DNA from: Clostridium fermenticellae
GTDB taxonomy: Bacteria > Bacillota > Clostridia > Clostridiales > Clostridiaceae
Assembly (NCBI RefSeq): GCF_003600355.1
Contig: NZ_CP032416.1
Location: 124,001-188,000, forward strand
DNA length: 64,000 bases
Direction: 5' to 3'
Part shown: positions 9,000 to 17,158 of the stretch, piece by piece
Layout: every line of letters begins with the position of its first letter
How positions within the stretch are numbered: position 1 is the first letter of the stretch
The notes under the pieces: model-generated
Seen by the model: only the letters and a program-made list of their open reading frames with translations
Told to the model about the DNA's origin: nothing
The model's database searches: none
Translations under genes and position numbers: made by a program

Positions 9000-10301
9000 A
9001 TGGGAAAAATATTTAATTTTCCTTTAAAAATGCATGTAGGAGCTCCTGATGTACCGATAGTTAAAGAAGGCCAAGAGGTTAAGAGAGGCGAATGTATTGC
9101 TGAACCTAAAGGACTTGGAGCAAAGATACACAGCAGTGTTTCAGGGAAAATTTCAAGAGTAACCGATAGTGAAATATTGGTTGAAGCATCAGATAATCAA
9201 CCAAAAGATTATGTGAAGATTAAAGAATGTAGTAGTGTAATTGATTCAGTGTATGAGGCGGGAGTTGTAGGGGCTGGTGGTGCCGGATTTCCAACCCATA
9301 TTAAGTTAAAAGCAGATATTCCTGATGGTTATATTATTGCTAATTGTGTAGAATGTGAACCTGTTTTAAACCATAATATAACAATGCTGGAGGAGAATCC
9401 AGAACTAGTTATAAAAGGCATAGAATATGCTATGGAGGCAACTGGTGCTAAAAAAGCCTATATAGGCATAAAAGGTATACATGAAAAAGCTATATCTTCT
9501 ATAAAGAAAGAATTAATGGACAGAAAAGATATCTTGATAAAAGAGTTAGAAGATATTTATCCAAAAGGAGAAGAACGAGCACTTATACATGGAATATTTG
9601 GAGAATGGCTCAAGCCAACTCAGCTTCCACTTGATGCAAAGTGTGTTGTTTTGAATGCAGAAACTCTTAAAAATATTACAAGAGCTGTTGAAGATAGAAA
9701 ACCTGTAATTGACAAAGATATAACAGTTGCAGGAAAACTCAAGAGCGGTACAGATTCCAATATATTTTTTGATGTACCTATAGGTACAAAAATAGAAAAT
9801 CTTATTAATGAATGTGGCGGTATAGATGGCGAATATGGTGAACTTTTGATTGGCGGACCTTACACAGGAAAGGCACAAGAGATAGAATCTGCTACAGTTA
9901 CAAAAATATCAGGTGGAGCAATTGTTACAATACCGTTCCCAGAGTATGATGGCCCAATTGGACTTCTTGTATGTGCCTGTGGTGCAAATGAAGAAAGATT
10001 AAGGGATGTAGCAGGTAAGATGCATTCAAAAGTTGTTGGAGTTCAAAAGTGTAAAAATGTAGAAGTTATAAAAGGCTCCAATAAATGCAAGACTCCAGGA
10101 GACTGCCCGGGACAGATAGCAGCAGTCATGAATTTAAAGAAGTCTGGTGCAAAAAGACTTTTAATTTCAAATTGCAGTGATTGTTCTAATACAGTTATGT
10201 GCTGTGCCCCAAAATTAGGGCTTCCAGTATATCATCATACAGATCATGTATTTAGAACAGTTGATCATACATTAACTAGAAGATTACCAATGGATGATTA
10301 A
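9000..10301 (+). CDS. prdC: PrdC, RnfC-like electron-transfer protein of proline reductase
   Basis: A 433-residue cytoplasmic protein related to the RnfC/Nqo1 subunit, thought to pass NADH-derived electrons to the proline reductase complex. The N-terminal 70 residues form a barrel-sandwich hybrid region (FPLKMHVGAPDVPIVKEGQE). A Rossmann-like segment follows, with VVGAGGAGFPTHIKL and ANCVECEPVLNHN. The C-terminal 110 residues are rich in cysteine (VCACGANEERL, KCKTPGDCPGQ, SNCSDCSNTVMCC), suiting redox or metal chemistry. It is the first gene after the sigma-54 promoter. As I recall, some clostridial PrdC proteins have selenocysteine in the VCACGANEE motif; here the codons are all cysteine. 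Confidence 0.93.
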   Translation: MGKIFNFPLKMHVGAPDVPIVKEGQEVKRGECIAEPKGLGAKIHSSVSGKISRVTDSEILVEASDNQPKDYVKIKECSSVIDSVYEAGVVGAGGAGFPTHIKLKADIPDGYIIANCVECEPVLNHNITMLEENPELVIKGIEYAMEATGAKKAYIGIKGIHEKAISSIKKELMDRKDILIKELEDIYPKGEERALIHGIFGEWLKPTQLPLDAKCVVLNAETLKNITRAVEDRKPVIDKDITVAGKLKSGTDSNIFFDVPIGTKIENLINECGGIDGEYGELLIGGPYTGKAQEIESATVTKISGGAIVTIPFPEYDGPIGLLVCACGANEERLRDVAGKMHSKVVGVQKCKNVEVIKGSNKCKTPGDCPGQIAAVMNLKKSGAKRLLISNCSDCSNTVMCCAPKLGLPVYHHTDHVFRTVDHTLTRRLPMDD

Positions 10302-10322
10302 GAAAAAAAGGAGGTTTTAAGA

Positions 10323-12404
10323 ATGTCAATGAGTGCTGAGCATGCAGAACAGTTAAAAAATGAAGTAGCTGTTGTATGCTGTAGAACAGAAGAGGGAACA
10401 ATACTCTCAGCAGAAAATTTGGAAGATCCAGATATATTTCCTGATATGGTAGATTCCGGATTGCTGACAATACCTGAAGATTGCTTAAAGGTTGGTGAAG
10501 TTATAGGCGCAAAATTAACAAAAACTATAGATTCATTAACACCATTAACTCCAGCTATTGTGGAAGGAACTAAATCTATTGAAGCAGATTCTACTCCAAA
10601 AGAGGAAACACTTCATGAGGGAGATCAAAAAGCTGTCTTAAAGTATAATAAAAAGGCAGGAGAGACTATTTCAGCTAGTGATTTGGAAAATCCAATGAAT
10701 TTCGAAAAACTTGAAGATTCTCTTCTTATAAAATTAGGAGATGAGGTTTTATCAAGAGAGGAAGCTATTGGTAAAGTAATAGCTATTGATACACCGGCAT
10801 TGACTCCAGTAACTCCGGACATATTGGAAGGATATGAAGGAGAGAAAGCTGCAGAGGAATTACAGACAGAAGGAATTATGGCAGGTGGCACTTTAAAAAT
10901 AAAAATAGCAGAAGGTAAGGGAATTGACATTGAATTACCTTTGGGAACAATGGGAAGTGCAGCATCTAAAATGAAGCTTCCTGCAGTTGCAAAGTCTAAA
11001 GAAGTACCAGATGTTAAGGAAAATGTGGCTGAACCTAAGGAAAAGGTCATAAGATCACTCACAAGGAAACATTATAAGATAGATAAAGTAGAATTTGGAC
11101 CAGAAACAAAAATAGAAGGAACAACGCTTTATATAAGAGAGAATGTTTGTGATGATGCTGTTAAGGTAAGCGATCTCGTAAAGGATATAAAAATTGATAT
11201 AATTACCCCGGATAAATATAACACTTATAGTAATACAATAATGGATGTTCAGCCAATAGCAACTAAAGAGGGAGACTCAAAGCTTGGAGCTGGAACAACA
11301 AGAGTATTAGACGGAGTTATAATAATGATTACCGGAACTGATGAAGATGGAGTTCAGATTGGAGAATTTGGTTCATCGGAAGGTATACTTGAAGAAAATA
11401 TCCAATTTGGAAGACCAAGTTGTCCTGATAAGGGAGAAATATTTATAAAAACTAATGTTACAATTCAAGCTAAAACAAATATGGAAAGAAGAGGCCCTAT
11501 TGCAGCGCATACTGCTACTGATACTATAACTCAAGAGATAAGGGAAGCTTTAAAGAAACTTGAAGATGATTCTCTTGTTGTAAACACAGAATTACTTGAG
11601 CAGAAGAGAAGACCTGGTAAAAAGAAGGTTGTAATAGTTAAAGAGATAATGGGTCAGGGAGCTATGCATGATAATTTTATACTTCCAGTTGAACCAGTTG
11701 GAGTACTTGGAGCAAAGCCAAATGTTGACCTAGGAAATGTCCCTGTAATGTTGTCACCACTTGAAGTTGTTGATGGAGGAATTCACGCTTTAACTTGTAT
11801 AGGACCTGCATCAAAAGAATGTTCCAGACATTATTGGAGAGAACCTCTTGTTCATGAAGTTTTGAGTGATCCAGAATTAGATCTTTGCGGAGTATTGTTT
11901 GTAGGAAGTCCTCAAATAAATACTGAAAAATTCTATGTATCTGAAAGAATGGGTATGGTTGTTGAGGCACTAGATGTAGATGGTGCAATAGTCACAACAG
12001 AAGGATTTGGAAATAATCATATAGATTTTGCAAGTCATTTGGATCAAATAGGCCAAAGAGGAATTCCTTGTGTTGGTATGTCATTCTGTGCAGTGCAAGG
12101 TGCTTTAGTTGTTGGAAATAAGTATATGAAATACATGGTAGATAATAATAAATCTGAAGCCGGTATTGAAAACGAAGTTTTAGGTTGTAACACATTGTGC
12201 AAAGAAGATGCTATAAGAGCAATAGAAATGTTAAAGTCTGCTATGACAGAAGAAGAAGTAAAGACTGCCGAGAGAAAATGGAATGCTAATGTTAAAGAAA
12301 ATAACCTTGAGCTTATAGAGGAAACTAAAAAGGTTGAAATTAAAAGGGCAGAAAATGAAAAAGCCGTTCCAATGAGCCAAAAAAGGCGTGAAAAATATTC
12401 TTAA
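10323..12404 (+). CDS. prdA: D-proline reductase proprotein PrdA (pyruvoyl-type)
   Basis: A 693-residue proprotein of D-proline reductase, which cleaves D-proline reductively to 5-aminovalerate. In characterised enzymes PrdA is cut before an internal cysteine, which becomes the pyruvoyl cofactor. Here the site is HALTCIGPASKE with Cys492 (codon 11796-11798), giving an N-terminal part of 491 residues and a C-terminal part of 202, matching the known 23-kDa pyruvoyl subunit. The N-terminal 220 residues contain duplicated segments (ILSAENLEDPDIFPDMVDSG and ISASDLENPMNFEKLEDSL) that look like repeated small domains. ATG 10323 follows GGAGGT. Redox partners are PrdB and PrdC. Confidence 0.95.
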   Translation: MSMSAEHAEQLKNEVAVVCCRTEEGTILSAENLEDPDIFPDMVDSGLLTIPEDCLKVGEVIGAKLTKTIDSLTPLTPAIVEGTKSIEADSTPKEETLHEGDQKAVLKYNKKAGETISASDLENPMNFEKLEDSLLIKLGDEVLSREEAIGKVIAIDTPALTPVTPDILEGYEGEKAAEELQTEGIMAGGTLKIKIAEGKGIDIELPLGTMGSAASKMKLPAVAKSKEVPDVKENVAEPKEKVIRSLTRKHYKIDKVEFGPETKIEGTTLYIRENVCDDAVKVSDLVKDIKIDIITPDKYNTYSNTIMDVQPIATKEGDSKLGAGTTRVLDGVIIMITGTDEDGVQIGEFGSSEGILEENIQFGRPSCPDKGEIFIKTNVTIQAKTNMERRGPIAAHTATDTITQEIREALKKLEDDSLVVNTELLEQKRRPGKKKVVIVKEIMGQGAMHDNFILPVEPVGVLGAKPNVDLGNVPVMLSPLEVVDGGIHALTCIGPASKECSRHYWREPLVHEVLSDPELDLCGVLFVGSPQINTEKFYVSERMGMVVEALDVDGAIVTTEGFGNNHIDFASHLDQIGQRGIPCVGMSFCAVQGALVVGNKYMKYMVDNNKSEAGIENEVLGCNTLCKEDAIRAIEMLKSAMTEEEVKTAERKWNANVKENNLELIEETKKVEIKRAENEKAVPMSQKRREKYS

Positions 12405-12419
12405 AAAGCAGGCGAATTT

Positions 12420-12674
12420 ATGGATCTCAAATATGGAGATAAAATAATAGAAATGCAGGGCATAATTGTTGAAGTAACAGATGGCTCTGTTGGGATAGAT
12501 TTGAAAGGAAGACTTGGATATTTGTCAGTACCTTTGAGGATGCTTATAACAGATTATCCATTAAAGGTTGGGCAAGAGATAGGATTTAAAATGAGTTTCC
12601 CGGAAGTTTTATCTGGAGAGGCAAATGAAAAGTATGTAAGTAATATAAAAATCAGAAAGGAAGGTAGAAAATAA
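12420..12674 (+). CDS. Small CBO2463/CBO2479-type protein of the prd operon
   Basis: An 84-residue soluble protein between prdA and prdB; its stop codon overlaps the prdB start by one base, so the two are translationally coupled. It looks like a small beta barrel (KYGDKIIEMQGIIVEVTDGSVGIDLKGRLGYLSVP). A family named after C. botulinum loci CBO2463/CBO2479 has this size and setting. There is no catalytic motif and no cysteine, so I infer an assembly or accessory role. The ribosome site is weak (AGGCGA). Its conserved place inside the operon argues that it matters. Confidence 0.8.
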   Translation: MDLKYGDKIIEMQGIIVEVTDGSVGIDLKGRLGYLSVPLRMLITDYPLKVGQEIGFKMSFPEVLSGEANEKYVSNIKIRKEGRK

Positions 12675-13399
12675 TGAGCTTAGAAGTTGTTAAGGGATTG
12701 CAGTCAGAAATTTTTGTTCCTGTAACACCACCACCTGTTTGGGCTGAACCTAAAAAGCCACTTAAAGATATGAAAATAGCCATAGCTACAGCAGCTGGCG
12801 TACATTTAAAATCAGATAAGAGATTTAATTTAGCAGGTGATTCTACATTCAGAAAAATACCAGGTAATACACCATCAAGTGAATTAATGGTTTCTCATGG
12901 TGGTTATGATAATAGTGATGTAAATAAGGACATAAATTGTATGTTCCCTATAGACAGAGTAAGAGAACTTGTAGAAGAAGGATTAATAAAAGAAATAGCA
13001 CCAACTCTTATAGGATTCATGGGAGGCGGCGGAGATCAGCAAAAGTTTAGAGAAGAAACTGGTCCGGCTATTGCTAAAATACTCAAAGATGAAGGAGTAG
13101 ATGGAGTTATAATGACCGCTGGATGAGGAACCTGCCACCGCTCTGCAGTTTTGGTGCAGAGAGCAATAGAAAAGGTAGGTATACCTACTGTAATTATAGC
13201 AGCTTTACCACCAGTAGTTCGACAAACAGGAACTCCAAGAGCAGTTGCTCCACGTGTTCCTATGGGTGCTAATGTAGGTGAACCTAATAATCCAGTAATG
13301 CAAAGGGATATAGTAAGAGCTACATTAGAACAATTGATTGCTATAAAGACTCCTGGAACTATAGTTCCACTTCCATTTGAATATATAGCTAAAGTTTGA
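12674..13399 (+). CDS. prdB: PrdB, selenocysteine subunit of D-proline reductase (TGA at 13124-13126 read as Sec)
   Basis: A 241-residue selenoprotein. The in-frame TGA is codon 151, in the motif TAG-Sec-GTCHRSAVLVQRAIEK, the known active-site selenocysteine of D-proline reductase. Selenium attacks the alpha-carbon of proline held by the pyruvoyl group of PrdA. The N-terminal region carries the usual VTPPPVWAEPKKPLKDMKIA and GFMGGGGDQQKFREETGP motifs. A SECIS hairpin follows at 13141-13161. The start overlaps the preceding stop (TAATG), with GGAAGG upstream. It must be annotated as one gene, not as two fragments. Confidence 0.96.
13141..13161 (+). promoter_or_regulatory. SECIS element of prdB
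   Basis: CTCTGCA (13141-13147) pairs perfectly with TGCAGAG (13155-13161) around the 7-base loop GTTTTGG, which starts with G. The loop begins 24 bases after the TGA starts, as required for SelB-dependent insertion. Confidence 0.85.
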
Positions 13400-13410
13400 T
13401 TTTATTTAAA

Positions 13411-13459
13411 TATAGTTATAAGCCTTTTTAGGCTTATAACTATAAGATTTATTTTTTTA
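13411..13459 (+). terminator. Terminator between prdB and prdD
   Basis: Perfect 14-bp arms TATAGTTATAAGCC (13411-13424) and GGCTTATAACTATA (13431-13444), then a T-rich run to 13459. No clear promoter follows, so prdD-prdE-prdF probably depend on read-through and would be expressed less than prdC-prdA-prdB. Confidence 0.8.
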
Positions 13460-13500
13460 AGATTGTGATGTGATGATATTTAATGGAGAGTTGTAAAAAA

Positions 13501-14244
13501 ATGAGGAGACTCGTTATAAAATGTTTTCATATAGATAAAGTGGAATTTTCGGAAAAGACTTATATACATGATAAGACCTTGTATATAAATAGTAAAATTC
13601 TAGATAATAAAAATATAAACTATGACTTAATAAAATCTATAAAAATTGACATAATAAATCCTGATAATCATGATTTATTTGTAAACTCTATTTTAGATTT
13701 CTCACCGATAGCGACAAAAGTATTGGGAAGATTGGGTGAAGGTATAACTCATGTACTTACTGGAGTTATGACAATGCTTACAAGTGTGGATGAAAATGGA
13801 ATTCAAGTTGCTGAGTTCGGTTCATCGGAAGGCATATTGAAAGATCAAGTGTTTTTTGGAAGAGCAGGAACTCCTGATAAAACAGATATATTAGTTCATA
13901 TAGATGTTACACTTAAAGCTGGAAAAGGAGCTAATAGATCTGGTCCAATGGCAGCGCATGAAGCTTCTGATATGATAATTCAAGAGATAAGAGATTTTCT
14001 TAAAAAAGTAAATGGAAGATTGTGTGATGAAAAACATGAATATTTTGACACGATCGATTCTAGTAAAAAAAAGATAGTTATTGTCAAGCAAGTTGCAGGA
14101 CAAGGAGCTATGTATGATACTGGCTTATTTTCACGAGAACCAGGTGGTTTTACGGGATGCAGATCTATTATAGATATGGGGAATATGCCTGTAGTACTTA
14201 GCCCGAATGAATATAGAGATGGAGCACTTAGAGCTATGAATTAA
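13501..14244 (+). CDS. prdD: PrdD, PrdA-like protein (N-terminal side of the cleavage site)
   Basis: A 247-residue homologue of the PrdA segment before its pyruvoyl site: IKCFHIDKVEF matches KHYKIDKVEF, and EFGSSEGIL, GPMAAHEASD and VAGQGAMYD all have PrdA counterparts. It ends DGALRAMN exactly where PrdA reads DGGIHALT before the cleaved cysteine. The next gene supplies the other half. ATG 13501 has GGAGAG ten bases upstream; ATG 13483 in the same frame is a less likely start. It lacks the PrdA N-terminal repeats. Its function is unproven; it may be a structural or maturation partner. Confidence 0.88.
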   Translation: MRRLVIKCFHIDKVEFSEKTYIHDKTLYINSKILDNKNINYDLIKSIKIDIINPDNHDLFVNSILDFSPIATKVLGRLGEGITHVLTGVMTMLTSVDENGIQVAEFGSSEGILKDQVFFGRAGTPDKTDILVHIDVTLKAGKGANRSGPMAAHEASDMIIQEIRDFLKKVNGRLCDEKHEYFDTIDSSKKKIVIVKQVAGQGAMYDTGLFSREPGGFTGCRSIIDMGNMPVVLSPNEYRDGALRAMN

Positions 14245-14265
14245 GGTTAGGAGGACAGATATTAT

Positions 14266-14745
14266 ATGGGAATAGGACCTTCTACTAAAGAAACAACTTT
14301 ACATCACTTTAGAGATCCTTTACTTGATGTTGTTTCTAATGATAACGATATCGACCTGCTTGGTGTAATAATAGTAGGTACACCACAGGAAAATCAGGAT
14401 AAAATTTTTGTGGCACAGAGAGCAGCAGCATGGATAGAGGCTATGAGAGCAGATGGAGTTATAGTATCAATAGATGGATGGGGAAACAGCAATATTGATT
14501 TCGCATCATTAATACAAGAAGTTGGGGAAAGAGATATTCCTATAGTTGGAATGAGTTTTGTTGGAACTCAGGCCCAATTTGTTGTAACTAATAAATATAT
14601 GGATACTATAGTTGATTTTAACAAATCTAAGGACGGTGTAGAAACTGAGGTTGTTGGAGAAAATAATATAGTTGAACTTGATGCAAAAAAAGCCTTAGCC
14701 TTTTTAAAATTAAAAATGAACAGAATTGGAGGAGAGAGAAAATGA
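14266..14745 (+). CDS. prdE: PrdE, PrdA-like protein (C-terminal side of the cleavage site)
   Basis: A 159-residue homologue of the pyruvoyl subunit of PrdA. It begins MGIGPSTKETTLHHFRDP where PrdA has CIGPASKECSRHYWREP, so the initiator Met replaces the cysteine that becomes pyruvoyl. IDGWGNSNIDFASLIQEVG and VGMSFVGTQAQFVV match the PrdA C-terminus. AGGAGG precedes the ATG. Its last four bases overlap prdF (ATGA). It cannot form pyruvoyl by the PrdA route, so a catalytic role of the same kind is unlikely; a role as partner of PrdD is inference. Confidence 0.88.
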   Translation: MGIGPSTKETTLHHFRDPLLDVVSNDNDIDLLGVIIVGTPQENQDKIFVAQRAAAWIEAMRADGVIVSIDGWGNSNIDFASLIQEVGERDIPIVGMSFVGTQAQFVVTNKYMDTIVDFNKSKDGVETEVVGENNIVELDAKKALAFLKLKMNRIGGERK

Positions 14746-15749
14746 AAATTGAAAAAAGCATATTTGCAGTTGATTCACATACGATGGGAGAAGCAACAAG
14801 GGTAGTAGTTGGAGGAGTGCCTAGCATTCCAGGAAAAACTATGCCGGAGAAAAAGGAATATCTGGAAGAACATATGGATTATTTGAGAACTTCAATAATG
14901 CTTGAACCGAGAGGACATAATGAAATGTTCGGATCAATTATAACACAGCCAACTATGGATGAAGCTGATCTTGGAGTTATATTCATGGACGGCGGCGGAT
15001 ATTTAAATATGTGTGGACATGGATCAATAGGAACAGCGACAGTAGCAGTTGAAGAAGGAATAGTACCTGTAGAGGAACCTGTTACAACTGTAATGCTTGA
15101 AGCACCGGCCGGACTTGTGAAAGCTAAAGTAAAAGTTGAGGATGGAAAAGCAAAACAGGTTTCACTGGAAAATGTACCTGCATTTTTATATAAGAGAGAT
15201 ATTGAAGTTGAGGTACCCGGTATCGGGAAAGTAAGAATGGATATATCTTTTGGCGGAAGTTTCTTTGCAATAGTTAAAGCAGAAGATCTGGGAGTAGAAA
15301 TATGTCCCGCAAATTCACAAAAATTAATTGAAGTAGGCATGAATGTTATAAAAGCAGTTAATGACCGGGTTGAAATACAACATCCGACTCTATCACATAT
15401 AAAGACAGTAGATCTTTGTGAAATTTATGGACCTGCAAAAAGTCCGGATGCAACTCTTCAAAATGCCGTAGTGTTTGGACAAGGACAACTGGATAGATCA
15501 CCTTGTGGAACCGGAACAAGTGCTAAACTTGCAACACTCTACGCAAAAGGGAAATTAAAGATTAATGAAAAATTTGTGTATGAAAGTGTTTTAAAAACAA
15601 AATTTGTAGGCAGAGTATTAAAAGAAACAAAGGTTGGAGATTATGATGCTATAATTCCAGAGATAACGGGAGCCGCTTATGTAACAGGGCACAATCAATT
15701 ATTTATAGATCCAGATGACCCGCTTAAACATGGATTTATATTGAAGTAA
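14742..15749 (+). CDS. prdF: Proline racemase PrdF
   Basis: A 335-residue cofactor-free racemase that makes D-proline, the reductase substrate, from L-proline. Both catalytic cysteines are present: Cys91 in NMCGHGSIGT and Cys255 in DRSPCGTGTSAKLA, the two-base pair of the family. The length is standard. It overlaps prdE by four bases. The enzyme is cytosolic in Stickland fermenters. 4-Hydroxyproline epimerases share the fold, but the operon context and the two-cysteine motifs make proline racemase the clear choice. Confidence 0.95.
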   Translation: MKIEKSIFAVDSHTMGEATRVVVGGVPSIPGKTMPEKKEYLEEHMDYLRTSIMLEPRGHNEMFGSIITQPTMDEADLGVIFMDGGGYLNMCGHGSIGTATVAVEEGIVPVEEPVTTVMLEAPAGLVKAKVKVEDGKAKQVSLENVPAFLYKRDIEVEVPGIGKVRMDISFGGSFFAIVKAEDLGVEICPANSQKLIEVGMNVIKAVNDRVEIQHPTLSHIKTVDLCEIYGPAKSPDATLQNAVVFGQGQLDRSPCGTGTSAKLATLYAKGKLKINEKFVYESVLKTKFVGRVLKETKVGDYDAIIPEITGAAYVTGHNQLFIDPDDPLKHGFILK

Positions 15750-15788
15750 AAGAGTAACAAGACTATATAAATAAAAGGAGGGTTCCCG

Positions 15789-16688
15789 ATGGTAAAAATA
15801 GTATTATTTACAATATTACTAGTAATGGTAGTATGTTTTGCATTTATATTCTTCAGGGATTATATAAAGACCGGTAAAGAAAACAAACTGGAAAAATCAA
15901 ATTTTTTTGCCTTAGGTGCGGTTGGGTTTTTAACAAATTTCTTCGATACTCTGGGAATAGGAAGTTTTGCGCCTACTACCGCTTTACTAAAATTTTTCAA
16001 GTTATCAAAAGATAGAACTTTACCCGGAACTTTAAATGTATCATGCACTATACCGGTAGTAATAGAGGCACTTATATTCATAACAGTCATCAAAGTAGAT
16101 CCCCTAACTTTATTTTTAATGCTTGCAGCAGGTGCTGTAGGCTCGGTAATCGGGGCGGATATAGTTTCAAAATTAGATGAAAAGAAAATAGAAGTTGCGA
16201 TGGGAGCAGCACTGGTTATAGTAGCACTTGTAATGCTGGCTTCACAACTTAAACTTATGCCATCAGGAGGGACACAAGTAGGTCTTACTGGCTGGAAGCT
16301 TATTGTAGCTATAGCAGGTAACTTTATATTAGGTGCACTTATGACACTTGGAATAGGGTTATATGCACCATGTATGGCATTAGTTTTTGCCCTTGGAATG
16401 AGTCCTAGAGTAGCATTTCCTATAATGATGGGTTCCTGTGCATTTTTAATGCCGGTTGCATCTGTCAAATTTGTAAGAACAGGATCATATGACAGGAAGG
16501 CTTCGTTAGCTATAACAATATTTGGTGTTGTTGGAGTGCTAATTGCAGCATATATAGTAAAGTCACTTCCATTAAATATTTTGACATGGCTGGTAATAGT
16601 AGTTATTTTCTATACTGCAGTTACGATGTTTATGTCTGCAAATAAAAAAAGAAATGCAGGAAGTCAGGGTGAAAAGGCAGAATCATAA
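15789..16688 (+). CDS. TSUP (TauE/SafE-like) family permease of the prd operon
   Basis: A 299-residue membrane protein with about eight helices and two related halves: GFLTNFFDTLGIGSFAPTTA in the first and GNFILGALMTLGIGLYAPCM in the second. This duplicated motif is typical of the TauE/SafE/TSUP family (DUF81). It is 40 bases after prdF with AAGGAGGG, so it is co-transcribed. A close paralogue at 17159-18034 sits behind a proline T-box. I infer transport of proline or export of 5-aminovalerate; family members more often move sulfur compounds, so the substrate is unproven. Confidence 0.82.
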   Translation: MVKIVLFTILLVMVVCFAFIFFRDYIKTGKENKLEKSNFFALGAVGFLTNFFDTLGIGSFAPTTALLKFFKLSKDRTLPGTLNVSCTIPVVIEALIFITVIKVDPLTLFLMLAAGAVGSVIGADIVSKLDEKKIEVAMGAALVIVALVMLASQLKLMPSGGTQVGLTGWKLIVAIAGNFILGALMTLGIGLYAPCMALVFALGMSPRVAFPIMMGSCAFLMPVASVKFVRTGSYDRKASLAITIFGVVGVLIAAYIVKSLPLNILTWLVIVVIFYTAVTMFMSANKKRNAGSQGEKAES

Positions 16689-16727
16689 AATTTGAGGTTA
16701 AAATATTAACAAATATCGAGCAAATTA

Positions 16728-16756
16728 TTTACAATCCTTTTTTTATATGATATAAT
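16728..16756 (+). promoter_or_regulatory. Sigma-A promoter of the T-box transcript
   Basis: TTTACA (16728-16733), 17 bases and TATAAT (16751-16756), just upstream of the T-box leader. Confidence 0.75.
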
Positions 16757-16762
16757 AAAACA

Positions 16763-17028
16763 CGCTATTATATTTAAGTATGAAGAAAAGGAAAAGTAAG
16801 AATACTAGTCTTTCTTAGAGAGGAAATAATGGTGAAAATTTCTAAGGACTGTTTCCGAACCTGCCTTGGAGTTTTGTATTGAAGTTGTATATTTATCAGC
16901 GTAAGATACAACGGAAAGTTTCCGTTAAATTAGAGAGAGTATGTTCTTTTTAAGAATATACTAATCAGGGTGGTACCGCCGATATGACCTCGGTCCCTTA
17001 TTTGGGATTCGAGGTCTTCTTATACATT
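16763..17028 (+). ncRNA. T-box riboswitch, specifier CCU (tRNA-Pro)
   Basis: The leader holds the conserved T-box sequence AGGGTGGTACCGCC (16967-16980). Its TGGT (16971-16974) would pair with an uncharged ACCA 3' end, fitting the A discriminator of bacterial tRNA-Pro. Stem I features are present (AGAGAGG and GGTGAAAATTTC). The specifier region reads GAA-CCT-GCCTTGGAG, with CCT at 16860-16862, a proline codon in the normal specifier context. It ends in a terminator. Uncharged tRNA-Pro should therefore turn on the TSUP gene at 17159. Confidence 0.88.
16986..17028 (+). terminator. T-box terminator
   Basis: GACCTCGGTCCC (16986-16997) pairs with GGGATTCGAGGTC (17004-17016); T-rich sequence follows. 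It competes with the antiterminator formed around the T-box sequence. Confidence 0.8.
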
Positions 17029-17158
17029 TTTATTAGACAGTTGTATACTCAATATACTAATATATACAATTGAGTGAAAATTTTTTATATACAGTTAATT
17101 AATGCTTTAATTTACAATACTTACAAACTAAAATACTTAAGGGAGGAAGAAATTAGTT

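Noticed and set aside
8986-9027. Short ATG frame inside the hairpin before prdC
   Set aside because: Fourteen codons, out of frame, with its start buried in the stem; kept only as a remark.
10625-11062. A 145-codon minus-strand frame inside prdA
   Set aside because: Shadow of a well-supported gene; no ribosome site or recognisable protein.
13127-13399. prdB looks like two genes or a pseudogene broken by TGA at 13124
   Set aside because: The TGA lies at the known selenocysteine site of PrdB, the downstream frame matches the family, and a SECIS hairpin follows.
13483-14745. prdD and prdE as a frameshifted second copy of prdA
   Set aside because: Each has its own ribosome site, the break coincides with the PrdA processing site, and separate prdD and prdE genes are the known arrangement.
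15860-16468. A 202-codon open frame on the minus strand inside the first TSUP gene
   Set aside because: It mirrors the helix-coding plus-strand gene, has no ribosome site or plausible protein family, and is a shadow.
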